NCBI GenBank assembly: GCA_963801185.1
Contig: CAWDDW010000002.1
Span: forward strand, 186,001-250,000
Direction of reading: 5' to 3'
Origin: Palsa-601 sp963801185
GTDB taxonomy: Bacteria; Actinomycetota; Acidimicrobiia; Acidimicrobiales; Bog-793
DNA: 64,000 nucleotides
The notes below the pieces were generated by a model. It was not told the origin of the DNA, did not search any database, and worked only from the letters and a program-made list of their open reading frames with translations. The position numbers and the translations under genes are program-made. Shown here one piece after another: positions 43,751-51,579 of the stretch (position 1 is the first letter of the stretch; the number at the start of each line of letters is the position of its first letter).

Positions 43751-44248
43751 ATGCGATACCGGGACTGCCCCACGGTCGAGGTCGAGGAGCGGATTGTCGG
43801 GGATCCGGCGGTGATCTGGGCGCTGTTGACCGACATCACGCTTCCGGCGAGGTTCTCCGACGAGCTCCAATCAGCTGAGTGGACCGGGGACTCCGACAAG
43901 GTCGCAGTCGGCAGCGTCTTCCGCGGTCGGAGTTGCGACCCTGACCTCGGCGAGTGGGAGACGGAGTCCGTCGTCGTCGAGGTCGAGCCCGAACGTCGTT
44001 GGGTCTGGAACGTGAAGGGCCCCGCCGGCGTCTCGGCGACCTGGGGGTTCGAGCTGGATCCCGGTCGCGACGCTGTGCGTGTACGTCAATGGGCGCGCAT
44101 GGGGCCTGGACCGTCCGGGCTCACATTCGCCATCGAGGCAATGCCTGAGAAGGAAGGGCGGATCGTCGCCCGGCGGCTCGAGCAGTGGCGCCGCAACATC
44201 GCCGCAAATCTGGCGGGGATCCGTGCGTTGGTCGAACAGGGCGAATGA
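43751..44248 (+). CDS. SRPBCC-fold (polyketide cyclase/START-like) protein
   Basis: A 165-residue single-domain protein with the helix-grip pattern: CPTVEVEERIVGDPAVIWALLTDITLPARFSDEL at the N-terminus, a beta-rich centre (VGSVFRGRSC, VVVEVEPERRWVWNVKG) and a long C-terminal helix (RRLEQWRRNIAANLAGIRAL). Such proteins bind hydrophobic ligands. A GGAGG site precedes the ATG. The adjacent downstream HxlR regulator gene may be cotranscribed. Confidence 0.85.
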   Translation: MRYRDCPTVEVEERIVGDPAVIWALLTDITLPARFSDELQSAEWTGDSDKVAVGSVFRGRSCDPDLGEWETESVVVEVEPERRWVWNVKGPAGVSATWGFELDPGRDAVRVRQWARMGPGPSGLTFAIEAMPEKEGRIVARRLEQWRRNIAANLAGIRALVEQGE

Positions 44249-44304
44249 GCCGGCTCAGGCTGGTCCACGCCGCCGCCGTCGTCGGCCGATAGGGGGACCT
44301 CGGA

Positions 44305-44664
44305 TTGCCTAAGCGGATCTACGCGGCCCAAGAGACATGCCCCGTGGCTCGCACACTGAACGTGGTCGGTGATCGCTGGACGGTCCTGATCTTGCGAGAC
44401 TTGTCGTGGGGACGCCGGCGTTTCGGAGAGCTGTGTGACTCGTTGCAAGGCATCGCGCCGAACCTGCTGTCACAGCGACTGAAGAGTCTGGAATCCGACG
44501 GGATGGTCGAGACGGTCGTCTACTGTGATCGCCCGCCCCGCGTGATGTACAAGCTCACCGAGAAGGGCAAGGCCTTCACGCCCGTGTTACGAGCGCTGAA
44601 GCAGTACGGCGAGGCCTGGGAGCCAGCTCCAACTGCAGCGGGCCAGGGGAGACCGAGCGGTTAG
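44305..44664 (+). CDS. HxlR-family transcriptional regulator
   Basis: A 119-residue MarR-like winged-helix regulator starting at a TTG with AGGGGGA upstream. The HxlR signature is CPVARTLNVVGDRWTVLILRDLSWGRRRFGEL, with IAPNLLSQRLKSLESDGMV as recognition helix and wing region. The cysteine close to the N-terminus is common in this family, and some members use it to sense thiol-reactive compounds. It probably regulates neighbours such as the SRPBCC and LLM genes. Confidence 0.9.
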   Translation: MPKRIYAAQETCPVARTLNVVGDRWTVLILRDLSWGRRRFGELCDSLQGIAPNLLSQRLKSLESDGMVETVVYCDRPPRVMYKLTEKGKAFTPVLRALKQYGEAWEPAPTAAGQGRPSG

Positions 44665-44678
44665 CTCGGAGGTTCAGG

Positions 44679-45629
44679 TCAGCGCTCCCGGGCGGTGGCG
44701 AACTTCGCCCGGTGCATGGATGCGTTCGCGCACGTGACTATCTTGGCTCGGTCCAAGGCGTCGAGGGGGTAGATGCTCCGGCCCACGCTGACCGACACTT
44801 GCAAGGACACCTCGTTTACGACGATCGGCGCTTTCATCGCTTGGCGAATCCGCTCGGTGACCATGTCGGCTGCCCAGGTGACAGGGTCCGGCTCGTTCTC
44901 GTTCCCGTCCGGCCAGCCTGCCGAGCCCGGTTCGATGTCGGCCAGGAGCACGAGGAACTCGTCCCTGCCCTGCCGCGCCACGATGTCCGTCTCCCGGACG
45001 GCCTCGGCGAGCCGCCGGGCCACCTCGCGGAGCACCACACCGCCGGCTTCTTGACCCAGCCTGTCGTTGACTTCCCTGAAGCCGTCGATGTCCATCGACA
45101 ACACGACCGCCGAGAGGCGCCCCCGCACCGCACGGGCTAACGCTCTTTCCAGATGGTCCTCGAACGTCACGCGGTTCGGCAGGCCCGTGAGGGTGTCATG
45201 TGAGGCTCTGAACGCCAACTGCTCATCGGCAAGCTTGCGGATCGTGATGTCTTCGAGAAGGCCCTGCAGCATCCAGGGCTCGCCGCCTGAAGTGACGACT
45301 TGGGCGAACTCCCCGATCCAGACGAGCCGGCCGTCGCCGGTCGTCATGCGGTACTCGATCCGTGACGACGAATTCTGAAGCAGCAGTGTCTGCCTTGCTG
45401 CGAGAACCGAATCGTGGTCGTCCGGGTGGAGGTGCTCCTCCCACCACGAGGACGCCAGCCACTCCTCTTTGGTGCAACCGAGAACCGTCTCAACCGACGA
45501 GCTGACATACGGCGACTCGTGCGAGTAGCCGAGAGGGTTGATGAAGATCACGGCCGGCGTCTGTGTCACGTCCTCCCGGAGCCAGAGTGTCCGTTCGTCG
45601 TGTGTCCGTTCGTCGTCTGGGTAGATCAT
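44679..45629 (-). CDS. PAS-GGDEF protein with degenerate GRDEF motif
   Basis: A 316-residue cytosolic signalling protein. Residues ~20-145 are a PAS domain (PYVSSSVETVLGCTKEEWL, EEHLHPDDHDSV, EYRMTTGDGRLVWI, QGLLEDITIRK). Residues ~150-316 are a GGDEF domain (HDTLTGLPNRVTF, LSMDIDGFREVNDRLGQEAGG). The active-site loop is GRDEF instead of GGDEF, while the inhibitory RxxD site (RETD) five residues upstream is intact. It may thus be a c-di-GMP receptor, a weak cyclase or inactive. The ATG at 45629 has AGGAG upstream. Confidence 0.88.
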   Translation of the reverse strand: MIYPDDERTHDERTLWLREDVTQTPAVIFINPLGYSHESPYVSSSVETVLGCTKEEWLASSWWEEHLHPDDHDSVLAARQTLLLQNSSSRIEYRMTTGDGRLVWIGEFAQVVTSGGEPWMLQGLLEDITIRKLADEQLAFRASHDTLTGLPNRVTFEDHLERALARAVRGRLSAVVLSMDIDGFREVNDRLGQEAGGVVLREVARRLAEAVRETDIVARQGRDEFLVLLADIEPGSAGWPDGNENEPDPVTWAADMVTERIRQAMKAPIVVNEVSLQVSVSVGRSIYPLDALDRAKIVTCANASMHRAKFATARER

Positions 45630-45909
45630 GCCGCACTCCTGCTGAGACTCGCTCTGTCTTCCGGCCGCAGGTACCAAAAAAAGGCATGGTCGTCTACAGC
45701 GTTGTCCCCCAAGGTTGATGGCGCCCCTGTAACGCCTTCTCCCAGGGATCCCTCGCTCGACATGCGGCGCGCCACTGAGGCAAACGCCGCCACGATGGCG
45801 GCTGAGCCGGTGTACGTGGTCAGAACAATACGCGCTCTGGAGCGATCGTGCTCAAGCGCCACCCGCGAAGGTCCCCTGCGGGGGCTCGGCGAGTGGCAGG
45901 ATCGTTCGC

Positions 45910-47823
45910 GTGACCGGAGCCAAGAGGGGTCGGCTGGAGATCTTCTTAGGCGCGGCGCCTGCTGCCGGCAAGACGTACGCGAGCCTGCAAGAGGCTCAAA
46001 GGCTACGCGATCAAGGAACCGACGTCGTGGTCGGCTGCGTCGAGACTCATGGGCGCGGGAGCCTTCTCGAGCAACTGGGGGGACTTGTCGTCATCCCGCC
46101 ACGACGGGTCTCGTACAAGGGCCGCTACTTCGACGAGCTCGACCTGCCCAGCCTGATCGAGCGACATCCGCACACCGTCGTCGTCGACGAGCTCGCCCAC
46201 TCGAATCTGCCGGGGCTGGCACACGAGAAACGTTGGCAGGACGTCGACCAACTCCTGGAAGCCGGGATCGACGTCATCAGCAACCTGAACGTCCAGCACC
46301 TAGCCAGCCTGACTGACGAAGCAGAGCGAATAACCGAGCGAGCCCAACGAGAGACCGTTCCGGACGAGCTGATCGCTTCGGCCGCGCGGATCGACCTCGT
46401 CTCGGTAGACGCGTCAGTGTTGCGTGAGCGACTCACAGCTGGCGAGATCTTCGAAGCCGGAGTAGCGACCACGGCGCTTGCCGGGTACTTCAGCGCCGAG
46501 CGTCTCGATGCGCTCGACACGTTGGCGCGGCGCTGGATGGTCGATCACGGTAGAGCCGAGGCGCCGGGCGATCAGGATCCTGTTGGTGGCGGTGCAGAAT
46601 CTTCGCCTTCGTCTCGACGGCTTGTCGCCGTCCTCAGTGACGCCCCCGGGGGCGAGCGCCTGCTGCGGCGGGCGGCGGAGATTGCCAAGTCGACGTCCTC
46701 CGAGCTCGTCGGGCTACGAGTCCGGGGACCAAGCAATCCGACGCGCTCAGAGCCGCCGTGGCTGCAGGGTCAGCGGCGGTTGCTGACCGAGCTCGGCGGG
46801 CGCTACGCCGAAGTCGGCGCAGAGGACGTCGCCGGCGCTGTCTTGCGGTTTGCCGAGACCGAGCGGGCCGAGCACCTCGTAGTGGCGGCGACTGGCCAAT
46901 CGCGCCTTTACAGACTGACTCACGGCTCAGTGGTCAACGACGTAGTGAAGGCAGCCCGGGACTTGGAGGTTCACATCGTCCCGGTATCTCCGCTCGGCAG
47001 CCGCCCGGACCTCGTCGACGGGCCGGATCCCGCCAGGCCCCGGCCACGCTTCGCAGTGAGGGCGACGCGTGGCATGCCCGATTGGCACCGGCGCCGGAGC
47101 GAGCTGCCCGCCAGTCGAAGACTTGTCGCTTTCGTGCTCGCGCTCGCAGCCCCTGCCATCGTGGCCGGCGGGCTTGCGCCGTTTCGGGCGTCAGTGGGGC
47201 TGCCGGGGACGCTCATGATGCTGCTTCTCGCGGTCACGCTCGTTGCCGGCGTCGGGGGATTCGGGCCAGCGGCGCTGGCGACAACGGTCGGGATCCTCCT
47301 TGCCGACTACTACCTCACGCATCCCTTGCACAGCTTCGCGATCGACCAGACCAACGCGATCTTCGCGTTGATCGCGTTCGCTGCCGACGCTGCGGTCGTA
47401 AGCATCCTCGTCAACGTGCTGATCAACGAGGGGGTGGTAGGGGCCCGTCGGCACGCGGTGGCCGACGGACTGGCACGCCTGGCCGCCGACAGCCTCGTGG
47501 CGGCGGGATCGCAGGCCTTGCCGAACACCCTCAATTCCCTCCGTCGCACACTGTCGCTTGACGGTGTCGCCGTGCTCAGAGCTGAAGGCAGTGGGTGGGA
47601 AGTCGAGGCAGCGTCCGGAGAGCGAATACCTCTCCGTCCGGAAGAAGCCGCCTCTTTCGTAGAGGTCGGGGAAGGACGCGTTCTCGTGCTCGCGGAGGGG
47701 TCGGGCATCGCCGAGGAAGCAGATCTCATGCAGGCGTTCATGTCGGAGATCCGCTTCGAGCAAGAGCGCATCCAGCTCGAGCGGATAAGGCGCTTGCGGG
47801 GGCCGGAGGCGCCCGGCACCTGA
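45910..47823 (+). CDS. KdpD-like sensor protein without a histidine kinase domain
   Basis: A 637-residue membrane protein. Residues 1-210 form the KdpD N-terminal domain with Walker-like GAAPAAGKT, VVVGCVETHGR and VVVDELAHSNLPG. A universal-stress-type domain follows (~230-370, ending RLTHGSVVNDVVKAARDLEVHIV). Next are four hydrophobic segments of the DUF4118 type (~395-500) and a GAF-like region to ~610. The HisKA and HATPase domains of true KdpD are absent, and no kdpE or kdpFABC gene is nearby. It starts at a GTG, divergent from the GGDEF gene. It probably senses K+, turgor or a nucleotide without phosphorelay. Confidence 0.85.
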   Translation: MTGAKRGRLEIFLGAAPAAGKTYASLQEAQRLRDQGTDVVVGCVETHGRGSLLEQLGGLVVIPPRRVSYKGRYFDELDLPSLIERHPHTVVVDELAHSNLPGLAHEKRWQDVDQLLEAGIDVISNLNVQHLASLTDEAERITERAQRETVPDELIASAARIDLVSVDASVLRERLTAGEIFEAGVATTALAGYFSAERLDALDTLARRWMVDHGRAEAPGDQDPVGGGAESSPSSRRLVAVLSDAPGGERLLRRAAEIAKSTSSELVGLRVRGPSNPTRSEPPWLQGQRRLLTELGGRYAEVGAEDVAGAVLRFAETERAEHLVVAATGQSRLYRLTHGSVVNDVVKAARDLEVHIVPVSPLGSRPDLVDGPDPARPRPRFAVRATRGMPDWHRRRSELPASRRLVAFVLALAAPAIVAGGLAPFRASVGLPGTLMMLLLAVTLVAGVGGFGPAALATTVGILLADYYLTHPLHSFAIDQTNAIFALIAFAADAAVVSILVNVLINEGVVGARRHAVADGLARLAADSLVAAGSQALPNTLNSLRRTLSLDGVAVLRAEGSGWEVEAASGERIPLRPEEAASFVEVGEGRVLVLAEGSGIAEEADLMQAFMSEIRFEQERIQLERIRRLRGPEAPGT

Positions 47824-47857
47824 CGCTGTCGCGACGTGGCGTCGTTGGCGTCCGCCA

Positions 47858-48583
47858 TCAAGCCTCGTCCCGGTAGCCGACGACGGTCCGAAGACCCACT
47901 GGTAACTCCTCGTCTCCGAAAGACAACCCCACCATTGCCTCGACACCGCAAGCAGCAAGAAGCGCCGGGACCTGGGCGGTGTCGATCAAGACGTTGTCAT
48001 GGCGCTCGTCGTCTCGACGCCACGAGCCGTCCGCATTGCGCATGAAGATCGCCATCTGGCGCACGAACCGAGTCGGGCTCGGCACGGAGAACTCGGTTAT
48101 CAGCGCCCAATCGTCCGTGACCCACCCGACCGGCCGGGCATGGCGACGTTCCCGACCCCACTCCAGGTCGCAGATGTCAACAGCGAGGAGACCGCCGGGC
48201 CGCAGCGCTCGCGCCGCAGCTTTCAGTGCCTCCTGCACTGCCGCCTCGTCCGGCAGGTAGCTGAGCACGTGCCCGATCGACACGATGGCATCGGCATCGG
48301 GGATCGGGTCGTGGGGCAGCGACAGCGGGACTATCTCAGCCTCGGGCACGTGCTCGCGGGCGAGATCGAGCATGGCCGCCGAGGCGTCGGTGGCGATCAC
48401 GCGATGACCAGCATCAACCAGGTGGCGGGTCAACAAGCCGCTGCCGCAACCCAACTCCACGACGACGCCGCCGCGGACCCGAACCGGCTCGAGCAGACGG
48501 AGCATCCCGGGGGCACAAAGGTCGGCGTGAAAACCGAAACCGAGGTGGTGGACAAGAGCCAGGTCCTGCCGGTAGTACGTCAC
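47858..48583 (-). CDS. Class I SAM-dependent methyltransferase
   Basis: A 241-residue enzyme with a clear SAM fold: VVVELGCGSGLLTRHLVDAGHRVIATDASAAMLDLAREH (motif I and post I), DADAIVSIGHVLSYLPD and AARALRPGGLLAVDICD. The GTG at 48583 (VTYYRQDLALVHHLGFG) is chosen because it starts the family-like sequence; the frame continues upstream with unrelated arginine-rich codons that overlap the divergent permease promoter. The substrate is unknown. Confidence 0.85.
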   Translation of the reverse strand: MTYYRQDLALVHHLGFGFHADLCAPGMLRLLEPVRVRGGVVVELGCGSGLLTRHLVDAGHRVIATDASAAMLDLAREHVPEAEIVPLSLPHDPIPDADAIVSIGHVLSYLPDEAAVQEALKAAARALRPGGLLAVDICDLEWGRERRHARPVGWVTDDWALITEFSVPSPTRFVRQMAIFMRNADGSWRRDDERHDNVLIDTAQVPALLAACGVEAMVGLSFGDEELPVGLRTVVGYRDEA

Positions 48584-48609
48584 CGCCTCAGCTTGCCGCA
48601 GTACGGGGA

Positions 48610-48638
48610 TTGACGGTCGCAGGCAATACCGATAGCAT
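48610..48638 (+). promoter_or_regulatory. Sigma-70-type promoter for the FtsX permease, apparently leaderless
   Basis: TTGACG (48610-48615) and TAGCAT (48633-48638) are separated by 17 bases. The ATG of the permease at 48646 lies seven bases after the -10 element, exactly where transcription would start, so the mRNA is probably leaderless. No ribosome-binding sequence precedes the ATG, which agrees with this. Confidence 0.6.
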
Positions 48639-48645
48639 ACTGAGT

Positions 48646-51141
48646 ATGTCGAGCCCAGAGGACCGCCCGACCGACGGTGGCATGGCCGCCAGGAGGGCCG
48701 TAGTCCGTTGGGCCTGGCGCCTGTTCCGCCGTGAGTGGCGACAGCAGCTGCTCGTGCTCGCATTGCTCATCGTGGCCGTCGCCACCACGGTTCTCGCCTC
48801 GACAGTGGCGACGGATACGCCACCACCGGCGAACGCTGGCTTCGGCACGGCGGAGGATATGGCGACCTTTGGCGGGGTCGTTCCCCACCTCAGCGCCCAG
48901 ATCGCAGCGCTGGAGCACCGTTTCGGGCGGGTGGAGGTCATCGAGAGCAAGACGCTGCAGGTTCCCGGCTCCGTCAACACCTACGACCTGGAGGCTAAGA
49001 GCCCGAATGGACCGTTTGGTGGTCCCATGCTGTCGCTCATCTCGGGGCAGTACCCGACGTCTGGCACCCAGGTCGCCGTGACGCCTGGAGTCGGTTCGGA
49101 TTTCCACCTGAAGATCGGCGACGTCTGGAGGCAGGGTGGTGGAGTCGCCCGGCGAGTGGTAGGCATCGTCGAGAACCCGCAGAGCCTGCTCGACGAGTTC
49201 GCTCTTGTCCTGCCCGGACAAGTGAAGTCCCCCGACACGGTCAAGGTCCTGTTCGACGCACCGGGAGTGAATCCGAGCTCCATCGGGCCGAACGTGACGA
49301 CTCCGGCGTCCGTGGCGAACACCAACGTGATCAACCCTGAGACTCTCTCGCTCGCGGTGCTCACCATCGGGATGATCCTGATTGCGCTGATGACCGTGGG
49401 CGGATTCACCGTGCTTGCCCAGCGGCGGCTGCGCTCGCTCGGGATGCTGGCGTCTATCGGTGCCACCGACAAGCACGTGTCGCTCGTCGTTCGCGCCAAC
49501 GGTGTCGTGGTCGGTGTGGTCGGGGCGCTGACGGGGGTCGTTCTCGGGCTCGTCCTTTGGCTCGCCTACCGACCACACTTCGAGCAGAGCGTCCACCACC
49601 TGGTCGGCGTATTGGCCCTGCAATGGGTAGTGGTGGCGGCTGCGATCGTGCTGGCCGTCGTGGCGACCTACTGGGCAGCCTCCCGACCTGCCCGTGCCAT
49701 CACCCGGCTCCCCGTGATGTCCGCTCTCTCCGGCCGGCCCGCCCCGCCGAGACAGGTGCACCGTTCGGCCATACCAGGACTCGTCTTCCTCGTGGTCGCC
49801 TTCCTGCTGCTCGGCTACGCGGGCGCCGAGGCCGGCAGCAACGGCGGGGGCGGGGCTGAGCTCGTGCTGGGCATCGTCGCGCTGATCCCGGCAGTCATCT
49901 TGCTGTCACCGTTCTTCCTTGCCGGATTTGGCAGGCTCGCACGACGGACGCCTGTGGCCGTGCGGCTCGCCCTGCGCGACCTGTCGCGCTATCGGGCCCG
50001 ATCGAGCTCCACGCTCGCCGCCGTCAGCATCGGCGTGATGATCTCCGTGATAGTCGCGACGTTGGCCCAGGCGCGCTACTCGGACATATGGGACCCTGCA
50101 GGCCCGAACGTCGCGTCGAACCAGGCGCTCATTTGGGCGCCCGGGCCTCAGAGCCCGACCCCGAGACAGCTTGCGGCGATGGGCAAGACGGCCGTCCGCG
50201 TCGGGGCGGCACTCGGCGCGACGCACGTAGGGCAGCTCGAGCAGCCGAATGTCAGCCTGCAGAACCTTGCCGGGACAAAGTACTTCAACCCATCCATCTT
50301 CGTGGCGACGCCACAGCTGTTGAGGGTATTGGGCATTCCACCGTCGGAGGTGGACCCGAAGGCGGACGTGTTGACGTCCGAGTCGGGTCTCGGTACTGGC
50401 GCGGGAGCCGCGCTTTCGTGGTGCGTGCACCAGACGCCTCAGCCTGGTCCTCAGGGCCAGATCCAGAAAGGAAACTTCGCCTGTACGAGGTCAGCGGAGA
50501 TCAAGAACCCCCTGATTCAACAGCTTGGCGCACTGCCGACTGGAGTTCACGCACCCAACACGTTGATCACCGAGCACGCTCTCCGGAATGTCGACCGCTC
50601 GATCGTCGGCGGCTCGGGGTCGGTGAGCACGGTCGGGTGGTTTGTCGAGGCTCCCCAGACGATTACGTCGACTGAGATCCAGAGCGCGCAGGGGATCGCG
50701 GCGACATCCGGCCTGAGCCTCGAGACGCAAAACGACGAGCCGACCTCCGGGGAGGTAGTCGACTGGGCGACCGCCTTCGGGGTCTTCCTCGCCTTGTGCA
50801 TCTTGGCGATGAGCGTCGGTCTCATTCGGAGCGAGACCGCAGGCGACCTCCGCACGCTGGCAGCGACCGGAGCGAGCAGCTACACCCGCCGGACCCTCAC
50901 GGCTGCAACGGCAGGAGCATTGGGTCTCCTCGGGGCGATCCTCGGTACGTTCGCCGGCTATATCGCCGTCATCGGTTGGCTGCGGGACAGTTCCTTGCAG
51001 GGAGGCCTTTCAGCTCTTGGCAATGTGCCGGTGGCGAACCTGCTCGTGATCCTCCTCGCTATGCCCGCGGTGGCAGCTGGAGCCGGCTGGCTGCTCGCCG
51101 GGCGCCAGCCGCCGGCGATGGCCCACCAGCCGATCGAGTAA
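48646..51141 (+). CDS. FtsX-like ABC transporter permease
   Basis: An 831-residue membrane protein with the duplicated FtsX layout: a first helix (QLLVLALLIVAVATTVLAS), a large extracytoplasmic region (~55-230), and three helices (~230-360). A second set follows from ~390, with another external region and C-terminal helices. Typical FtsX phrases are VLAQRRLRSLGMLASIGAT and RSETAGDLRTLAATGASS. The ATPase partner is not adjacent, so it is an orphan permease. The open frame runs 12 codons further upstream, but that part contains the promoter. Confidence 0.9.
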   Translation: MSSPEDRPTDGGMAARRAVVRWAWRLFRREWRQQLLVLALLIVAVATTVLASTVATDTPPPANAGFGTAEDMATFGGVVPHLSAQIAALEHRFGRVEVIESKTLQVPGSVNTYDLEAKSPNGPFGGPMLSLISGQYPTSGTQVAVTPGVGSDFHLKIGDVWRQGGGVARRVVGIVENPQSLLDEFALVLPGQVKSPDTVKVLFDAPGVNPSSIGPNVTTPASVANTNVINPETLSLAVLTIGMILIALMTVGGFTVLAQRRLRSLGMLASIGATDKHVSLVVRANGVVVGVVGALTGVVLGLVLWLAYRPHFEQSVHHLVGVLALQWVVVAAAIVLAVVATYWAASRPARAITRLPVMSALSGRPAPPRQVHRSAIPGLVFLVVAFLLLGYAGAEAGSNGGGGAELVLGIVALIPAVILLSPFFLAGFGRLARRTPVAVRLALRDLSRYRARSSSTLAAVSIGVMISVIVATLAQARYSDIWDPAGPNVASNQALIWAPGPQSPTPRQLAAMGKTAVRVGAALGATHVGQLEQPNVSLQNLAGTKYFNPSIFVATPQLLRVLGIPPSEVDPKADVLTSESGLGTGAGAALSWCVHQTPQPGPQGQIQKGNFACTRSAEIKNPLIQQLGALPTGVHAPNTLITEHALRNVDRSIVGGSGSVSTVGWFVEAPQTITSTEIQSAQGIAATSGLSLETQNDEPTSGEVVDWATAFGVFLALCILAMSVGLIRSETAGDLRTLAATGASSYTRRTLTAATAGALGLLGAILGTFAGYIAVIGWLRDSSLQGGLSALGNVPVANLLVILLAMPAVAAGAGWLLAGRQPPAMAHQPIE

Positions 51142-51579
51142 GTCCATCGTTGGCGGAGATGGCGAAGAAGAAGGCTCCACCGTTTACGGACGAGGTCAGA
51201 ACCCCAAGCGCTACATCGCCTCCCGGCAGTGGTGACCGGTTGAGTTCTTGATCGAGTAGGTACCGGACCATGGTGGCTCCGGTAACGGGCAGCAGCCTGC
51301 GGGCTGCAGAAGGGTTGGCCTTCTGGCTTTCCGCTACGGCACGAGGTACGGCGGTCAGCCGAGCCAGGCGGACCTCGACAAGACGCCATCGAGTGACGGG
51401 TAGGATCCCATGAGCACGGAGACTTCGGCCCTCACGAGCATGGTAAGCCGAGCGTCACCGATGCCGAGGTCGCCTACATGGAGGCCAAGGGTTGGCATGT
51501 AGGTCGTGGGCATCGCCAGCGTCCGGCGAGGTCGGTGCTTCTTGGCCAGCGGAGGACGAGGGGCATCAATCGGTGCTGC
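51142..51579. other. Intergenic region without a supportable gene
   Basis: This lies between the permease stop and the H+-ATPase stop. A 30-codon frame from 51160 (MAKKKAPPFTDEV start) and other short frames lack recognisable features. Two adjacent hairpins at 51292-51324 are listed separately. Confidence 0.5.
51292..51324. terminator. Two adjacent hairpins between convergent genes
   Basis: GCAGCC/GGCTGC with loop TGCG (51292-51307) is followed at once by AGAAGG/CCTTCT with loop GTTGG (51308-51324). They lie between the convergent permease and ATPase genes and could end transcription from either side, though no T-run is present. Confidence 0.45.
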
